From: HGM04593 sp045588485
GTDB lineage: Bacteria; Bacteroidota; Bacteroidia; Bacteroidales; Bacteroidaceae
DNA length: 53,672 nt
Direction: 5' to 3'
Assembly (NCBI GenBank): GCA_045588485.1
Contig: JAZNEI010000088.1
Location: forward strand, 1-53,672
Position numbers and translations under genes: made by a program. Below the pieces are notes generated by a model. It searched no databases. It was not told where the DNA came from and saw nothing but the letters and a program-made list of their open reading frames with translations. The number at the start of each line of letters is the position of its first letter. Positions within the stretch are counted from its first letter, which is position 1. This document shows positions 34,089-42,170 of this stretch, one piece after another.

Positions 34089-34306
34089 ATTTAATACAAA
34101 CATTCACGTTATTGTCATTCTGACGACTGAAAGGAGGAAGAATCTCAAAGCAAGTATCAAAGAGATACTTACAAACAAAATCACAAACTCTGAAAGAGAT
34201 TCTTCACATACGTTCAGAATGACAAGTCCTTTAAAATATTGAGTATAATATGGAAATAAACCAACCGGCAGCAAAGTTTCAGGATATGTCAATTGCGCCT
34301 ATGCAT
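34065..34306 (+). repeat. 242-bp repeat, copy 1 (start-codon-carrying element)
   Basis: It begins GAAGCAGTACC and ends GCGCCTATGCAT, and is the same length as 35371-35612 with only a few differences, mostly in an 8-base patch near 34146-34155. It contains an imperfect 110-bp palindrome (34114-34223; ends GTCATTCTGA and TCAGAATGAC, inner arms GAAGAATCTC and GAGATTCTT). It also holds a stop for the incoming frame and a new ATG with 19 codons (MEINQPAAKFQDMSIAPMH). The left flank repeats its last 24 bases (GATATGTC...ATGCAT). Confidence 0.9.
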
Positions 34307-35314
34307 ACAGGAGAGTCTGACGCATCACCAATTGTAATATACACAAGTGAAGACAATGTTATATCGCTTGATGTAAAGTTGGAGAATGGAACTGTGTGGC
34401 TTTCGCAAGCACAAATGAGTTTGCTTTTTGATAAAGATAGAACTGTTATTGGCAGACATATCAACAACGTTTTCAAAGAGGGTGAATTGCAAAAGGAATT
34501 GGTATGTGCAAAAATTGCACATGCCGAAAAACTTGGTCGCTGGGAAGGGCGTACGCAAACTGCTTACACGGAATATTATAACCTTGATGTCATTATCTCT
34601 GTCGGCTATCGTGTAAAGAGCAAACGCGGTACTCAGTTCCGCATTTGGGCAAACCGTATTTTGAAAGACTACATTGTAAAAGGTTATGCAATCAACGACA
34701 AGATAAGAATCGAGCATTATAACGAACTCAAAGATGTTGTCCGTTTACTTGCACACACTGTACATTCACAGGAGAAACTGACCGATGAGCAGTCAAAAGG
34801 ACTTTTCTCTGTCGTAAGCGACTATGTATACGCCCTTGACACACTCGACCGTTACGACTACCAGCAACTGACAATTGAAAATACAACAAAAGAAGAACGC
34901 TTCCACGCAACATATGAAAATGCAATGGAAGCGATTTTGAGCCTCAAAGACAAATTTGGCGAGAGCAAACTGTTTGCAAACGAAAAAGACAACTCTTTCA
35001 AAAGTTCTATCGGGCAGATATATCAGACCTTTGGCGGAGTTGAACTCTACCCCAGCATTGAGGAGAAGGCTGCAATGCTACTATACCTTGTAACGAAGAA
35101 CCACTCATTCAGCGACGGCAACAAACGCATTGCTGCAATGCTTTTTCTTTGGTTTATGGAACGTAACGGAATACTATACCGCACCGACGGCAGTAAACGA
35201 ATAGCCGACAACACTCTTGTTGCATTAACGCTTATGATTGCCGAGAGCCGAACCGAAGAGAAAGATATAATGGTAAAAGTAGTTGTAAACCTCATTAACC
35301 AACAAAACCAATAA
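34250..35314 (+). CDS. RhuM-family protein with C-terminal Fic/Doc domain
   Basis: This 354-residue soluble protein gets its first 19 residues from the 242-bp repeat. A RhuM domain follows: IVIYTSEDNVISLDVKLENG, WLSQAQMSLLFDKDRTVIGR, TEYYNLDVIISVGYRVKSKR. The end is a Fic/Doc fold with HSFSDGNKR at 285-293, matching the active-site H-x-F-x-D-G-N-K/R. Fic enzymes move AMP or phosphate onto target proteins; Doc-type ones are toxins. No inhibitory antitoxin gene is adjacent, though the RhuM part might itself restrain it. It is flanked by the two 242-bp repeats, which suggests it arrived as a cassette. Confidence 0.9.
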   Translation: MEINQPAAKFQDMSIAPMHTGESDASPIVIYTSEDNVISLDVKLENGTVWLSQAQMSLLFDKDRTVIGRHINNVFKEGELQKELVCAKIAHAEKLGRWEGRTQTAYTEYYNLDVIISVGYRVKSKRGTQFRIWANRILKDYIVKGYAINDKIRIEHYNELKDVVRLLAHTVHSQEKLTDEQSKGLFSVVSDYVYALDTLDRYDYQQLTIENTTKEERFHATYENAMEAILSLKDKFGESKLFANEKDNSFKSSIGQIYQTFGGVELYPSIEEKAAMLLYLVTKNHSFSDGNKRIAAMLFLWFMERNGILYRTDGSKRIADNTLVALTLMIAESRTEEKDIMVKVVVNLINQQNQ

Positions 35315-35316
35315 CA

Positions 35317-35394
35317 ATGGAAAAACCACAATTGAACGAATATAACAAGCAGGAGTTCCCGCCTATGCATGAAGCAGTACCAGGTTATCAATGA
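35317..35394 (+). pseudogene. Orphan alaX N-terminus cut by the second 242-bp repeat (head 3)
   Basis: ATG two bases after the rhuM-fic stop, then 17 codons ending QEFPPMH, then EAVPGYQ-stop from the repeat. The PPMH end fits directly onto the TAEHIL that opens the alaX body at 35613, so this is probably the native alaX start, now separated from its gene by 242 bases. Confidence 0.65.
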
Positions 35395-35612
35395 ATTTAA
35401 TACAAACATTCACGTTATTGTCATTCTGACGACTGAAAGGAGGAAGAATCTCCAAATAAACATCAAAGAGATACTTACAAACAAAATCACAAACTCTGAA
35501 AGAGATTCTTCACATACGTTCAGAATGACTAGTCCTTTAAAATATTGAGTATAATATGGAAATAAACCAACCAGCAGCAAAGTTTCAGGATATGTCAATC
35601 GCGCCTATGCAT
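35371..35612 (+). repeat. 242-bp repeat, copy 2 (start-codon-carrying element)
   Basis: Second copy, exactly 242 bp, inserted after CCTATGCAT of the alaX start and ending in the same CGCCTATGCAT. The palindrome occupies 35420-35529. It supplies the ATG (35556) and first 19 codons of the present alaX. Shared flanking sequence is 11 bases (CGCCTATGCAT), against 24 at copy 1. Confidence 0.9.
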
Positions 35613-36020
35613 ACAGCCGAGCACATTTTAAACCAAACTATGGTACGAATGTTTGGTTGTGAGAGAAGCCGCAATGCGCATATCGAGCGCAAGAAGAGCA
35701 AGTGCGACTACAGGCTACAAATAGCACCAAGCGACGAGCAGATAACCGAAATAGAGCAGCAGGTAAATAGTGTTATATCACAAAATTTACCCATTACCAT
35801 AGAGTATTGTACACGCGATATTGTACCACAAGGAGTAGACCTTGGCAAATTGCCCGAAGATGCAAGTGAAACACTGCGCATTGTACGTGTCGGAGACTAC
35901 GACACCTGCGCTTGCATAGGAACACATGTAGAGAATACAAAAGAGATAGGAGTATTCAAAATAATAAGTTACACTTGGGAGGATAACATCCTTCGTCTAC
36001 GCTTTAAACTGTTAAAATGA
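35556..36020 (+). CDS. AlaX-like alanyl-tRNA editing protein
   Basis: This 154-residue free-standing editing domain is related to that of alanyl-tRNA synthetase. It has HTAEHILNQTM (the H-x-x-x-H zinc pair, starting at residue 19) and CACIGTHV near 126-133 (the C-x-x-x-H pair). AlaX proteins remove wrongly attached Ser or Gly from tRNA-Ala. The first 19 residues come from the 242-bp repeat, and a competing native-looking start lies before the repeat at 35317. The catalytic body is intact. It precedes rnz, another tRNA-processing gene, by 52 bases. Confidence 0.85.
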   Translation: MEINQPAAKFQDMSIAPMHTAEHILNQTMVRMFGCERSRNAHIERKKSKCDYRLQIAPSDEQITEIEQQVNSVISQNLPITIEYCTRDIVPQGVDLGKLPEDASETLRIVRVGDYDTCACIGTHVENTKEIGVFKIISYTWEDNILRLRFKLLK

Positions 36021-36072
36021 CAGTTATACCATCTACCTCATCGAGCAATTCATCTAACAATAAGGAGAGATA

Positions 36073-36990
36073 ATGGAACCTTTTGAAATACATATATTGG
36101 GATGCGGCTCGGCATTGCCAACCACACGTCACAATGCCACCTCGCAGATAGTGCGTATTGGCAACAAACAGTTTATGATAGATTGTGGCGAGGGTACGCA
36201 GCTTCAGATGCGTCGTTCGCACATACACTTTTCATTTGTCAATCACATTTTCATCTCGCATTTGCACGGTGACCACTGTTTCGGCCTTATAGGATTAATC
36301 TCAACGTTCGGCCTGCTTGGTCGCACTGCCCCTTTGCACATTTTTGCCGACCCGCTGCTGCAACGTCTCATGCAGCCACAGTTAGCTTTCTTTTGCAATG
36401 GTCTGAAATACGCATTGCATTTCCACGATATTGATGCGACAAAGCAAGTTGTTATATACGAAGATAAGAGTATTACTGTGGAGACAATACCACTGCAGCA
36501 CCGCATTCCCTGTTGCGGTTTTCTGTTCAGAGAGAAGCCTAAGAAACGTCATCTTATAACTTCAATGATAGAATTTCACAATGTACCTGTACATTTGCGT
36601 GCAGGACTTAAAGATGGAAACGACTACATTACCCCGGATGGTGCTGTTATCCCTAACAGCCAACTGACAACCGATGCCGACCCCTCGCGCAGCTATGCAT
36701 TCTGTAGTGACACACTCCCTTGCCCCGAGATTGCAGAGCAGATAAAAGGAGTTGACTTACTATACCACGAAGCTACATTTGCCGAGTCGGAACAAGGACG
36801 CGCCAAAGAGACATTCCACTGCACTGCACGCCAAGCGGCACAAATAGCAAATGCTGCCGAGGCCAAGCAACTTGTCATAGGACACTTCTCATCGCGTTAC
36901 AAAGAGGACGAACCACTGTTGAATGAGGCAAAAGAGGTATTTCCCTCTACTCTTTTGGCTGGTGAAGATAAGGTGTTCCAAATAAAATAA
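36073..36990 (+). CDS. rnz: Ribonuclease Z
   Basis: This 305-residue metallo-beta-lactamase-fold nuclease trims the 3' end of tRNA precursors. It has the start LGCGSALPTTRHNATSQ, the zinc motif ISHLHGDHCFGLIG (H-x-H-x-D-H) near 62, AFCSDT near 215 and YHEATF near 236. VIGHFSSRY near 272 adds the last His. Length is normal for bacterial RNase Z. It probably shares a transcript with alaX. Confidence 0.96.
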   Translation: MEPFEIHILGCGSALPTTRHNATSQIVRIGNKQFMIDCGEGTQLQMRRSHIHFSFVNHIFISHLHGDHCFGLIGLISTFGLLGRTAPLHIFADPLLQRLMQPQLAFFCNGLKYALHFHDIDATKQVVIYEDKSITVETIPLQHRIPCCGFLFREKPKKRHLITSMIEFHNVPVHLRAGLKDGNDYITPDGAVIPNSQLTTDADPSRSYAFCSDTLPCPEIAEQIKGVDLLYHEATFAESEQGRAKETFHCTARQAAQIANAAEAKQLVIGHFSSRYKEDEPLLNEAKEVFPSTLLAGEDKVFQIK

Positions 36991-37169
36991 AGAATAATAT
37001 CGCCGATAATAGAAAAAGAACTCACGCTACATAGCAAAAAGAATTTCAAATAGCTTCTAAACCTTTTTGCAAAAAAAGAGTCTAAAAAAAAGGGTTATTT
37101 CAGATTGTTGTTCAGACACGGTAACAAATACCCAAAGAGAGACATAATTATAGCAGTATTAGCAACAGA

Positions 37170-37730
37170 ATGTCATTAAAAGCTAACACATACGACGAGA
37201 AAGAACTGATAAGAGCCTTGCAGGACAATACCTCCAGGGATACAGCTTTTTCTACCCTTGTCGGGCTATACAGTGAACAGCTCTATTGGCAAATACGACG
37301 TATGGTATTGGACCACGATGATAGCGACGACATTTTACAGAACACCTTTATTAAAGTACTTAAGAACATAAACAATTTCCGAGGCGATTCCCAGCTATCA
37401 ACCTGGTTGCACCGTATTGCAATAAATGAGACACTCACTTTCTTGAATCGCAAACAAGCAGATACTGTTTCACTCGATAGTGTAGATGGAGCCATTGCCG
37501 AACAGCTTGAAAGTGACTCGCACTTCAGTGGCAGTCATGCCGACGCACTTTTTCAAGAGGCTATTGCCCGATTGCCCAAGAAGCAACGTCTCATATTTAA
37601 TATGAAATATTATGATGACATGAAGTACGAAGAGATATCCGAGATATTAGGAACAAGCATAGGTGCTCTTAAAGCCTCGTATCACATAGCTGTAAAGAAA
37701 ATTGAGAGCTATCTAACCGAAAATAATTAA
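37170..37730 (+). CDS. ECF-family RNA polymerase sigma factor
   Basis: This 186-residue protein has sigma region 2 (LYSEQLYWQIRRMVLDHDDS, then DDILQNTFIKVLKNI, FRGDSQLSTWLHRIAINE) and region 4 (LPKKQRLIFNMKYYDDMKYE, then EISEILGTSIGALKASYH with the recognition helix). It stands before a small membrane-anchored protein and a Spy-like periplasmic protein, an arrangement typical of envelope-stress control. No classical anti-sigma factor is present; the next gene may take that role. Confidence 0.93.
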   Translation: MSLKANTYDEKELIRALQDNTSRDTAFSTLVGLYSEQLYWQIRRMVLDHDDSDDILQNTFIKVLKNINNFRGDSQLSTWLHRIAINETLTFLNRKQADTVSLDSVDGAIAEQLESDSHFSGSHADALFQEAIARLPKKQRLIFNMKYYDDMKYEEISEILGTSIGALKASYHIAVKKIESYLTENN

Positions 37731-37774
37731 ACCTTTACAATATTAGAGAGTCAAAATAACGTAACAAGATAAGT

Positions 37775-38152
37775 ATGAAGATAGAAGATAAGAAAGCAAG
37801 TAAGAACCCCTTCACCACCCCCGATGGTTATTTCGATAGCCTGCCCGACAGGTTGCTTGCCCGTCTGCACGCAACAGCGGTGCAGCCTGCTTCGACACAT
37901 ACAACCTGCAGTACCAAGATACGTCCGATAGGAGGTGTAACATTTATAAGAAGTTTAGGATATGCTGCTGCAACGCTTCTTCTGTTTACCATAGGCGGAT
38001 ACCTATATTATAACGACATCTCGGGAATAGAAAAGCAGTATGCCAATATCGAAGAGTACAGCAACGACTTTTTCGATGACTTATACTACAACCTCGACAT
38101 CGATGATTATACAATTTACAGCTATCTTGCAAGCAGTGATACCGATTTATAA
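37775..38152 (+). CDS. Small single-pass membrane protein, possible anti-sigma partner
   Basis: This 125-residue protein starts with a short motif seen after many Bacteroidetes ECF genes (KNPFTTPDGYFDSLPDRLL). It has one membrane helix (SLGYAAATLLLFTIGGYLYY, ~68-87) and a very acidic, Tyr/Asp-rich C-terminus (EYSNDFFDDLYYNLDIDDY). The topology (short cytosolic part, one helix, outer tail) would suit an anti-sigma factor, but no zinc or ASD motif is visible. It follows the sigma gene by 44 bases and precedes the Spy-like gene by 12. Confidence 0.65.
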   Translation: MKIEDKKASKNPFTTPDGYFDSLPDRLLARLHATAVQPASTHTTCSTKIRPIGGVTFIRSLGYAAATLLLFTIGGYLYYNDISGIEKQYANIEEYSNDFFDDLYYNLDIDDYTIYSYLASSDTDL

Positions 38153-38164
38153 TAACAGCCTGCC

Positions 38165-38650
38165 ATGAAAAAGACTATATTTACAATAATTGCAGTACTA
38201 ACTCTTTCGGCAACACTTGTTGCACAAGGGAATAACAAACAAAATGAGAATAAGAAGCGTTTCTCACTTGAAGAATTTCAGGCACGTCAGCGCGAGTTTA
38301 TAACCAAGCATGCCCGTCTTACTCCACAAGAAGCCGAAGCATTTTTCCCCATCTTCTTCGAACTTCAAAAAAAGAAGTGGCTCATAAACAAAGAGGCGCG
38401 AGACAAAGTTGAGAGCAAATATGGCAAAGAACACAGCGAAGAGAAGAGCCTGCTCATTGTGAACGAATTTGCCGATGCAAAGATAAAAATTGCCGAGCTC
38501 GAGAAAGAATATATCAAAAAGTATCTTAAGGCAATATCGGCTAAAAAAATATTAGGTGTACAACGAGCCGAAGATAATTTCCAAAAAGATATGCTCAGAC
38601 GAATGTGGGACAGAGGACATAAAAACCACCGTAGAGCGCAACGACCATAA
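38165..38650 (+). CDS. Spy/CpxP-like periplasmic protein
   Basis: This 161-residue protein has a signal peptide (MKKTIFTIIAVLTLSATLVAQ) and a long, highly charged all-helical body (FQARQREFITKHARLTPQEA, then FFPIFFELQKKKWLINKEAR). The LTPQEA turn is a degenerate LTxxQ motif of Spy/CpxP. Such proteins chaperone or sense misfolded proteins in the periplasm. It is the last gene of the ECF operon and ends at a strong terminator. Confidence 0.75.
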   Translation: MKKTIFTIIAVLTLSATLVAQGNNKQNENKKRFSLEEFQARQREFITKHARLTPQEAEAFFPIFFELQKKKWLINKEARDKVESKYGKEHSEEKSLLIVNEFADAKIKIAELEKEYIKKYLKAISAKKILGVQRAEDNFQKDMLRRMWDRGHKNHRRAQRP

Positions 38651-38693
38651 AATAACCTCGCAATAGACTGACTGCTATTGCGAGGTTATTTTA
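38648..38693. terminator. Terminator of the ECF operon
   Basis: A perfect 19-bp stem (AATAACCTCGCAATAG core, 38648-38666 with 38675-38693) and an 8-base loop, followed by an AT-rich tail. It overlaps the Spy-like stop region. Confidence 0.9.
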
Positions 38694-38757
38694 TTTAAAA
38701 ACCGAGTATATGGCTTTTTGCATTTATGGCGAGAAATATTGAAGCAAACTTCATATA

Positions 38758-38948
38758 TTTCGCTCGTTTGTTATTATTTTTGCTGTAAGCAGCGAACATA
38801 AACTGCACTCGCTGTAAAATGTCAAAGTAAACTTTGCCTATTTCGCTCGTTTGTTATTATTTTTGCTGTAAACAGCGAACATAAACTGCACTCGCTGTAA
38901 AATGTCAAAGTAAACTTTGCCTATTTCGCTCGTTTGTTATTATTTTTG
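38758..38948 (+). repeat. 83-bp tandem repeat (2.3 units) with repeated promoter motifs
   Basis: Units start at 38758, 38841 and (partial) 38924 and differ at one base. Each begins TTTCGCTCGTTTG and includes TATTTTTG (38775, 38858, 38941) and CAAAGTAAACTTTG. For the last two boxes, TTTG 21 bases upstream (38833, 38916) completes TTTG-N21-TAnnTTTG, so these are likely promoters for mtaB. A diverged half unit (GAAGCAAACTTC) precedes it. Related copies are at 33924 and 45823. Confidence 0.85.
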
Positions 38949-38984
38949 CAAATTAAATGGAAAATATAGCCATACTTGATATAT

Positions 38985-40316
38985 ATGATAGACGAAACTG
39001 TATTTAAGGATAAGAAAGCGGTGTACTATACGTTGGGTTGCAAACTCAACTTCTCGGAGACTGCGACAATTGAACGTACATTGCAAGATGCCGGAATACG
39101 CACTGCCCGTAGAGGCGAGAAGGCTGATATTTGCATAATAAACAGTTGTGCGGTTACGCAAGAGGCCGAGAAGAAATGTCGTCAGGCTATTCATAAACTT
39201 ATAAGGCAGAATCCGGGAGCTTTTGTTGTGGTAACAGGATGTTATGCACAGCTTTCACCACAGAAACTGGCTCAGGAATTGGGCGTGGATGTTGTGTTGG
39301 GTGTCGAGCGTAAGGGAGATATATTGGAGCATTTGGGCACATTGCAGAAACACGAGGGTGAGGGTGAGTGGTATGCTCGTCCTACAAAAGATGTGCGTAA
39401 CTTTGTTCCGTCTTGCTCTCGTGGCGACCGTACACGTTATTTTCTTAAGGTACAAGATGGATGCGACTACTTCTGTACGTATTGTACTATACCTTTTGCA
39501 CGTGGTCGAAGCCGTAATCCCGAGATTGCCTCCCTTGTGGCACAGGCACAGAAAGCTGCCGAAGAGGGGGGTAAGGAGATTGTCATCACAGGTGTTAATA
39601 TAGGCGATTTTGGAAAGACGACGGGCGAGAGTTTTGTTTCGCTTGTAAAGGCGCTTGATGGGGTAGAGGGAATAGAACGCTATCGTATTTCTTCGATTGA
39701 GCCTAATCTTATAACCGATGAGATAATAGATTATATGGCAGTATCGCGCAGTTTTATGCCGCATCTGCATATTCCGCTGCAGGCCGGCAGTGATGAGGTA
39801 CTTAAACTGATGCATCGCCGCTATAATACCGAGTTTTTTGCACAGAAGATAGCAACAGTACGTGAAAAATTACCCGATGCATTCATCGGGGTTGATGTAA
39901 TTGTTGGAACAAGGGGTGAGACTGAGGAACTATTCAATAAGGCTTATGAGTTTATAAAGGGATTGGATATTTCGCAACTGCACGTATTCAGTTACTCGGA
40001 GCGCCCGGGTACGCAGGCACTTAAAATTGAAGGGGCTGTATCACCTGCCGAGAAGCATCGTCGCAGTCGTCTGCTCATTGAACTCAGTGAGGAGAAGCGC
40101 CGTGCCTTTTATGAGCGTTTCTGCGGTAAAGAGGCAGTCGTATTATTCGAAAAACCACGTGCGGGAATGCCTATGGGGGGATTTTCCGAAAATTATATAC
40201 GTGTAGAGATGCCTTATAACAAGGAGTTTGTAAACAAGGCAATATCTGTGCGATTGGGTGGTTTTAACGAAGATGCTTCGGCGCTTCTTGTAGATGAAAT
40301 TATAAGTGTCGGATAA
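38985..40316 (+). CDS. mtaB: tRNA t6A37 methylthiotransferase MtaB
   Basis: I use the ATG at 38985; the frame could open 9 bases earlier at a TTG. The 443-residue radical-SAM enzyme adds a methylthio group to t6A at position 37 of tRNAs. The N-terminal domain has YYTLGCKLNFSETATIE and IINSCAVTQEAEKKC, with the auxiliary-cluster cysteines. The SAM cluster motif is DGCDYFCTYCTIPFARG. The C-terminal part contains a TRAM-like end. The promoter boxes lie in the tandem repeat just upstream. Confidence 0.94.
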   Translation: MIDETVFKDKKAVYYTLGCKLNFSETATIERTLQDAGIRTARRGEKADICIINSCAVTQEAEKKCRQAIHKLIRQNPGAFVVVTGCYAQLSPQKLAQELGVDVVLGVERKGDILEHLGTLQKHEGEGEWYARPTKDVRNFVPSCSRGDRTRYFLKVQDGCDYFCTYCTIPFARGRSRNPEIASLVAQAQKAAEEGGKEIVITGVNIGDFGKTTGESFVSLVKALDGVEGIERYRISSIEPNLITDEIIDYMAVSRSFMPHLHIPLQAGSDEVLKLMHRRYNTEFFAQKIATVREKLPDAFIGVDVIVGTRGETEELFNKAYEFIKGLDISQLHVFSYSERPGTQALKIEGAVSPAEKHRRSRLLIELSEEKRRAFYERFCGKEAVVLFEKPRAGMPMGGFSENYIRVEMPYNKEFVNKAISVRLGGFNEDASALLVDEIISVG

Positions 40317-41332
40317 TGGCAAAGGTTGCAATAGTCATACTCAATTATAACGGTGCTTCGATGCTGCGTAAGTTCCTGCCTTCGGTTATTGCCCGAAGCG
40401 GAACGCAAGCCGAGGTTATTGTAGCCGATAATGCTTCTACCGATGATTCTGTAGCTGTGATGAATAGTGAGTTTCCTTCGGTTCCTGTAATTAAACTTGA
40501 TAGGAACTGGGGATTTGCCGAGGGATATAACAGGGCATTGCAGAATCTCGAGGCCGAGTATCTTGTATTGCTGAACTCGGACGTAGAGGTTGCCGAAGGC
40601 TGGATTGAACCGATGCTTGCGGTAATGGAGAGCGACTCTTCTATTGCAGCCTGCCAACCTAAACTGCTCGATTATAAGCGTAAGTCGCATTTCGAGTACG
40701 CAGGGGCTTCGGGCGGCTTCATCGACCACTATGGCTATCCCTATTGCCGTGGAAGAATATTCGATACGGTAGAGGAGGATAAGGGTCAGTATGACAACCC
40801 TTGTGATATCTTTTGGGCGACAGGAGCTGCGCTGATGATTCGTACCGAGGATTTTCGTGTTGTTGGTGGTCTTGACGGTACTTTCTTTGCCCATATGGAG
40901 GAGATTGACCTCTGCTGGCGATTAAGGGCACGTGGCAGGCGTATAGTGTGCGTGCCTGATAGTGTCGTTTATCACGTTGGCGGTGCTACACTTAACTACT
41001 CTAATCCCCGAAAGACTTTTTTGAATTTCCGCAATAATCTGTTAATGCTCTATAAGAATCTGCCCCAGAAAGAGTTGGTGTCGGTGATGTGTGTGCGTTG
41101 CCTGCTCGATTATGTGGCTGCACTGAAATTCCTGCTTACGGGGTGTATGGGCGATTTTAAGGCGGTTATTAATGCACGACGCGAGTTTAATCGAATAAAG
41201 TGCGAATATACGGCAAAAAGGGAAGAGAATCTTGCTGCTGCGGTAATGGAGCATATCCCCGAGAGGGGGCGATTCTCTATCTTGTGGCGTTACTATGTTT
41301 GTCGTTGCAAAAAATTCATAGAACTGAACTAA
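40316..41332 (+). CDS. Family 2 glycosyltransferase (rhamnosyltransferase-like)
   Basis: This 338-residue GT-A enzyme opens VAIVILNYNGASMLRKFLPS and has VADNASTDDSV near 39, LLNSDVEVAEGWIEPML near 82 (DxD-type) and FFAHMEEIDLCWRLRARGRR near 188. The ED-x-x-W helix is typical of this group. The C-terminal segment is amphipathic and basic. It starts in the mtaB stop codon (TAATG). The acceptor is unknown; dTDP-rhamnose from RfbABCD is a possible donor. Confidence 0.9.
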   Translation: MAKVAIVILNYNGASMLRKFLPSVIARSGTQAEVIVADNASTDDSVAVMNSEFPSVPVIKLDRNWGFAEGYNRALQNLEAEYLVLLNSDVEVAEGWIEPMLAVMESDSSIAACQPKLLDYKRKSHFEYAGASGGFIDHYGYPYCRGRIFDTVEEDKGQYDNPCDIFWATGAALMIRTEDFRVVGGLDGTFFAHMEEIDLCWRLRARGRRIVCVPDSVVYHVGGATLNYSNPRKTFLNFRNNLLMLYKNLPQKELVSVMCVRCLLDYVAALKFLLTGCMGDFKAVINARREFNRIKCEYTAKREENLAAAVMEHIPERGRFSILWRYYVCRCKKFIELN

Positions 41333-41344
41333 ATATTTTCAACT

Positions 41345-42169
41345 ATGGAAAACGACAAAGAGAGACAAGATAAGAAAGAGGAACTTTTAACTGATGCTGA
41401 AAGACTCTGCAAAGAGAAATTCGAGGCTACTTGCCTAAGAATGGAGCAAGAGGGGTATACAAAGCAGATTCTTTGTTTTTCGGAACTTGAAAAAATAAAC
41501 TATGTCTCCTTACTGACGATGCCTATAAATATGCTTTTGGTGTATTTGTTTATAGCCGAGCATTCAGATTTAAATCCAATGGTCGCCTCCTGTAGTTTTA
41601 TATTTATACATATAGCAATAATATTGATGAATGTGTGTAAAGGGGTTAGTTCATTTCCGTTTAATGTTTTCTTTGTGGGTATCTTATATACCTCATTTTT
41701 GCTAATATTTAATGGTAAAGGTCCTAATGGAGATAGCTTGAATTTTATTTTATCAATAGCGCTAAATGTGGTACTGCCTGTTCTATTTCTTGTTACATTA
41801 AATAATATCGTACATAAGGCTGTATTTTCTTATATTGCAGGTAAAGATGATGAGGCTGTTAAGGTTGGTCTGAACTGGAAAAAGATAGATACTTATTGTA
41901 TATGTACCTCATTACTCGATAAGACAAGTTATATGATAACGACAATTGTTCCTGTAGCATTAGTATTTATGGTAGTTGCTTTTGCTCTTTGCTATGGTAG
42001 TGATGCTGCTTTGGTGTTCTCGTTGATATTGGTCTTTATCGCCGGGGGCGACCTGTTGTTATTAATACGTTTGCTATTTCATATAAGACCCGGTGCCGAA
42101 GTGCTGTATCTTACCCATCCGACAGAGTTCGGTATTGTTGCTTTTGTTAAGAATATTTATCAGAAATAA
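41345..42169 (+). CDS. DUF3267-like membrane protein lacking the HE pair
   Basis: This 274-residue protein has a charged cytosolic lead (~1-45) and about six hydrophobic helices. The second half resembles DUF3267 putative membrane zinc proteases: a helix with NNIVHKAVFSY, then a Tyr-Cys motif, then GGDLLLLIRLL and THPTEFGIVAF. The family's H-E-x-x-H becomes N-N-I-V-H (153-157), keeping only the last His, so it is probably not an active protease. The match is by eye and needs a profile search. It sits 2 bases before the methylase gene. Confidence 0.5.
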   Translation: MENDKERQDKKEELLTDAERLCKEKFEATCLRMEQEGYTKQILCFSELEKINYVSLLTMPINMLLVYLFIAEHSDLNPMVASCSFIFIHIAIILMNVCKGVSSFPFNVFFVGILYTSFLLIFNGKGPNGDSLNFILSIALNVVLPVLFLVTLNNIVHKAVFSYIAGKDDEAVKVGLNWKKIDTYCICTSLLDKTSYMITTIVPVALVFMVVAFALCYGSDAALVFSLILVFIAGGDLLLLIRLLFHIRPGAEVLYLTHPTEFGIVAFVKNIYQK

Positions 42170-42170
42170 T

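Noticed and set aside
34104..34292. A 62-codon - strand frame, seen again at 35410-35598, with conserved sequence
   Set aside because: It lies inside the 242-bp repeat across the palindrome; its conservation is explained by the duplication, and such frames over repeats are a known source of spurious annotations.
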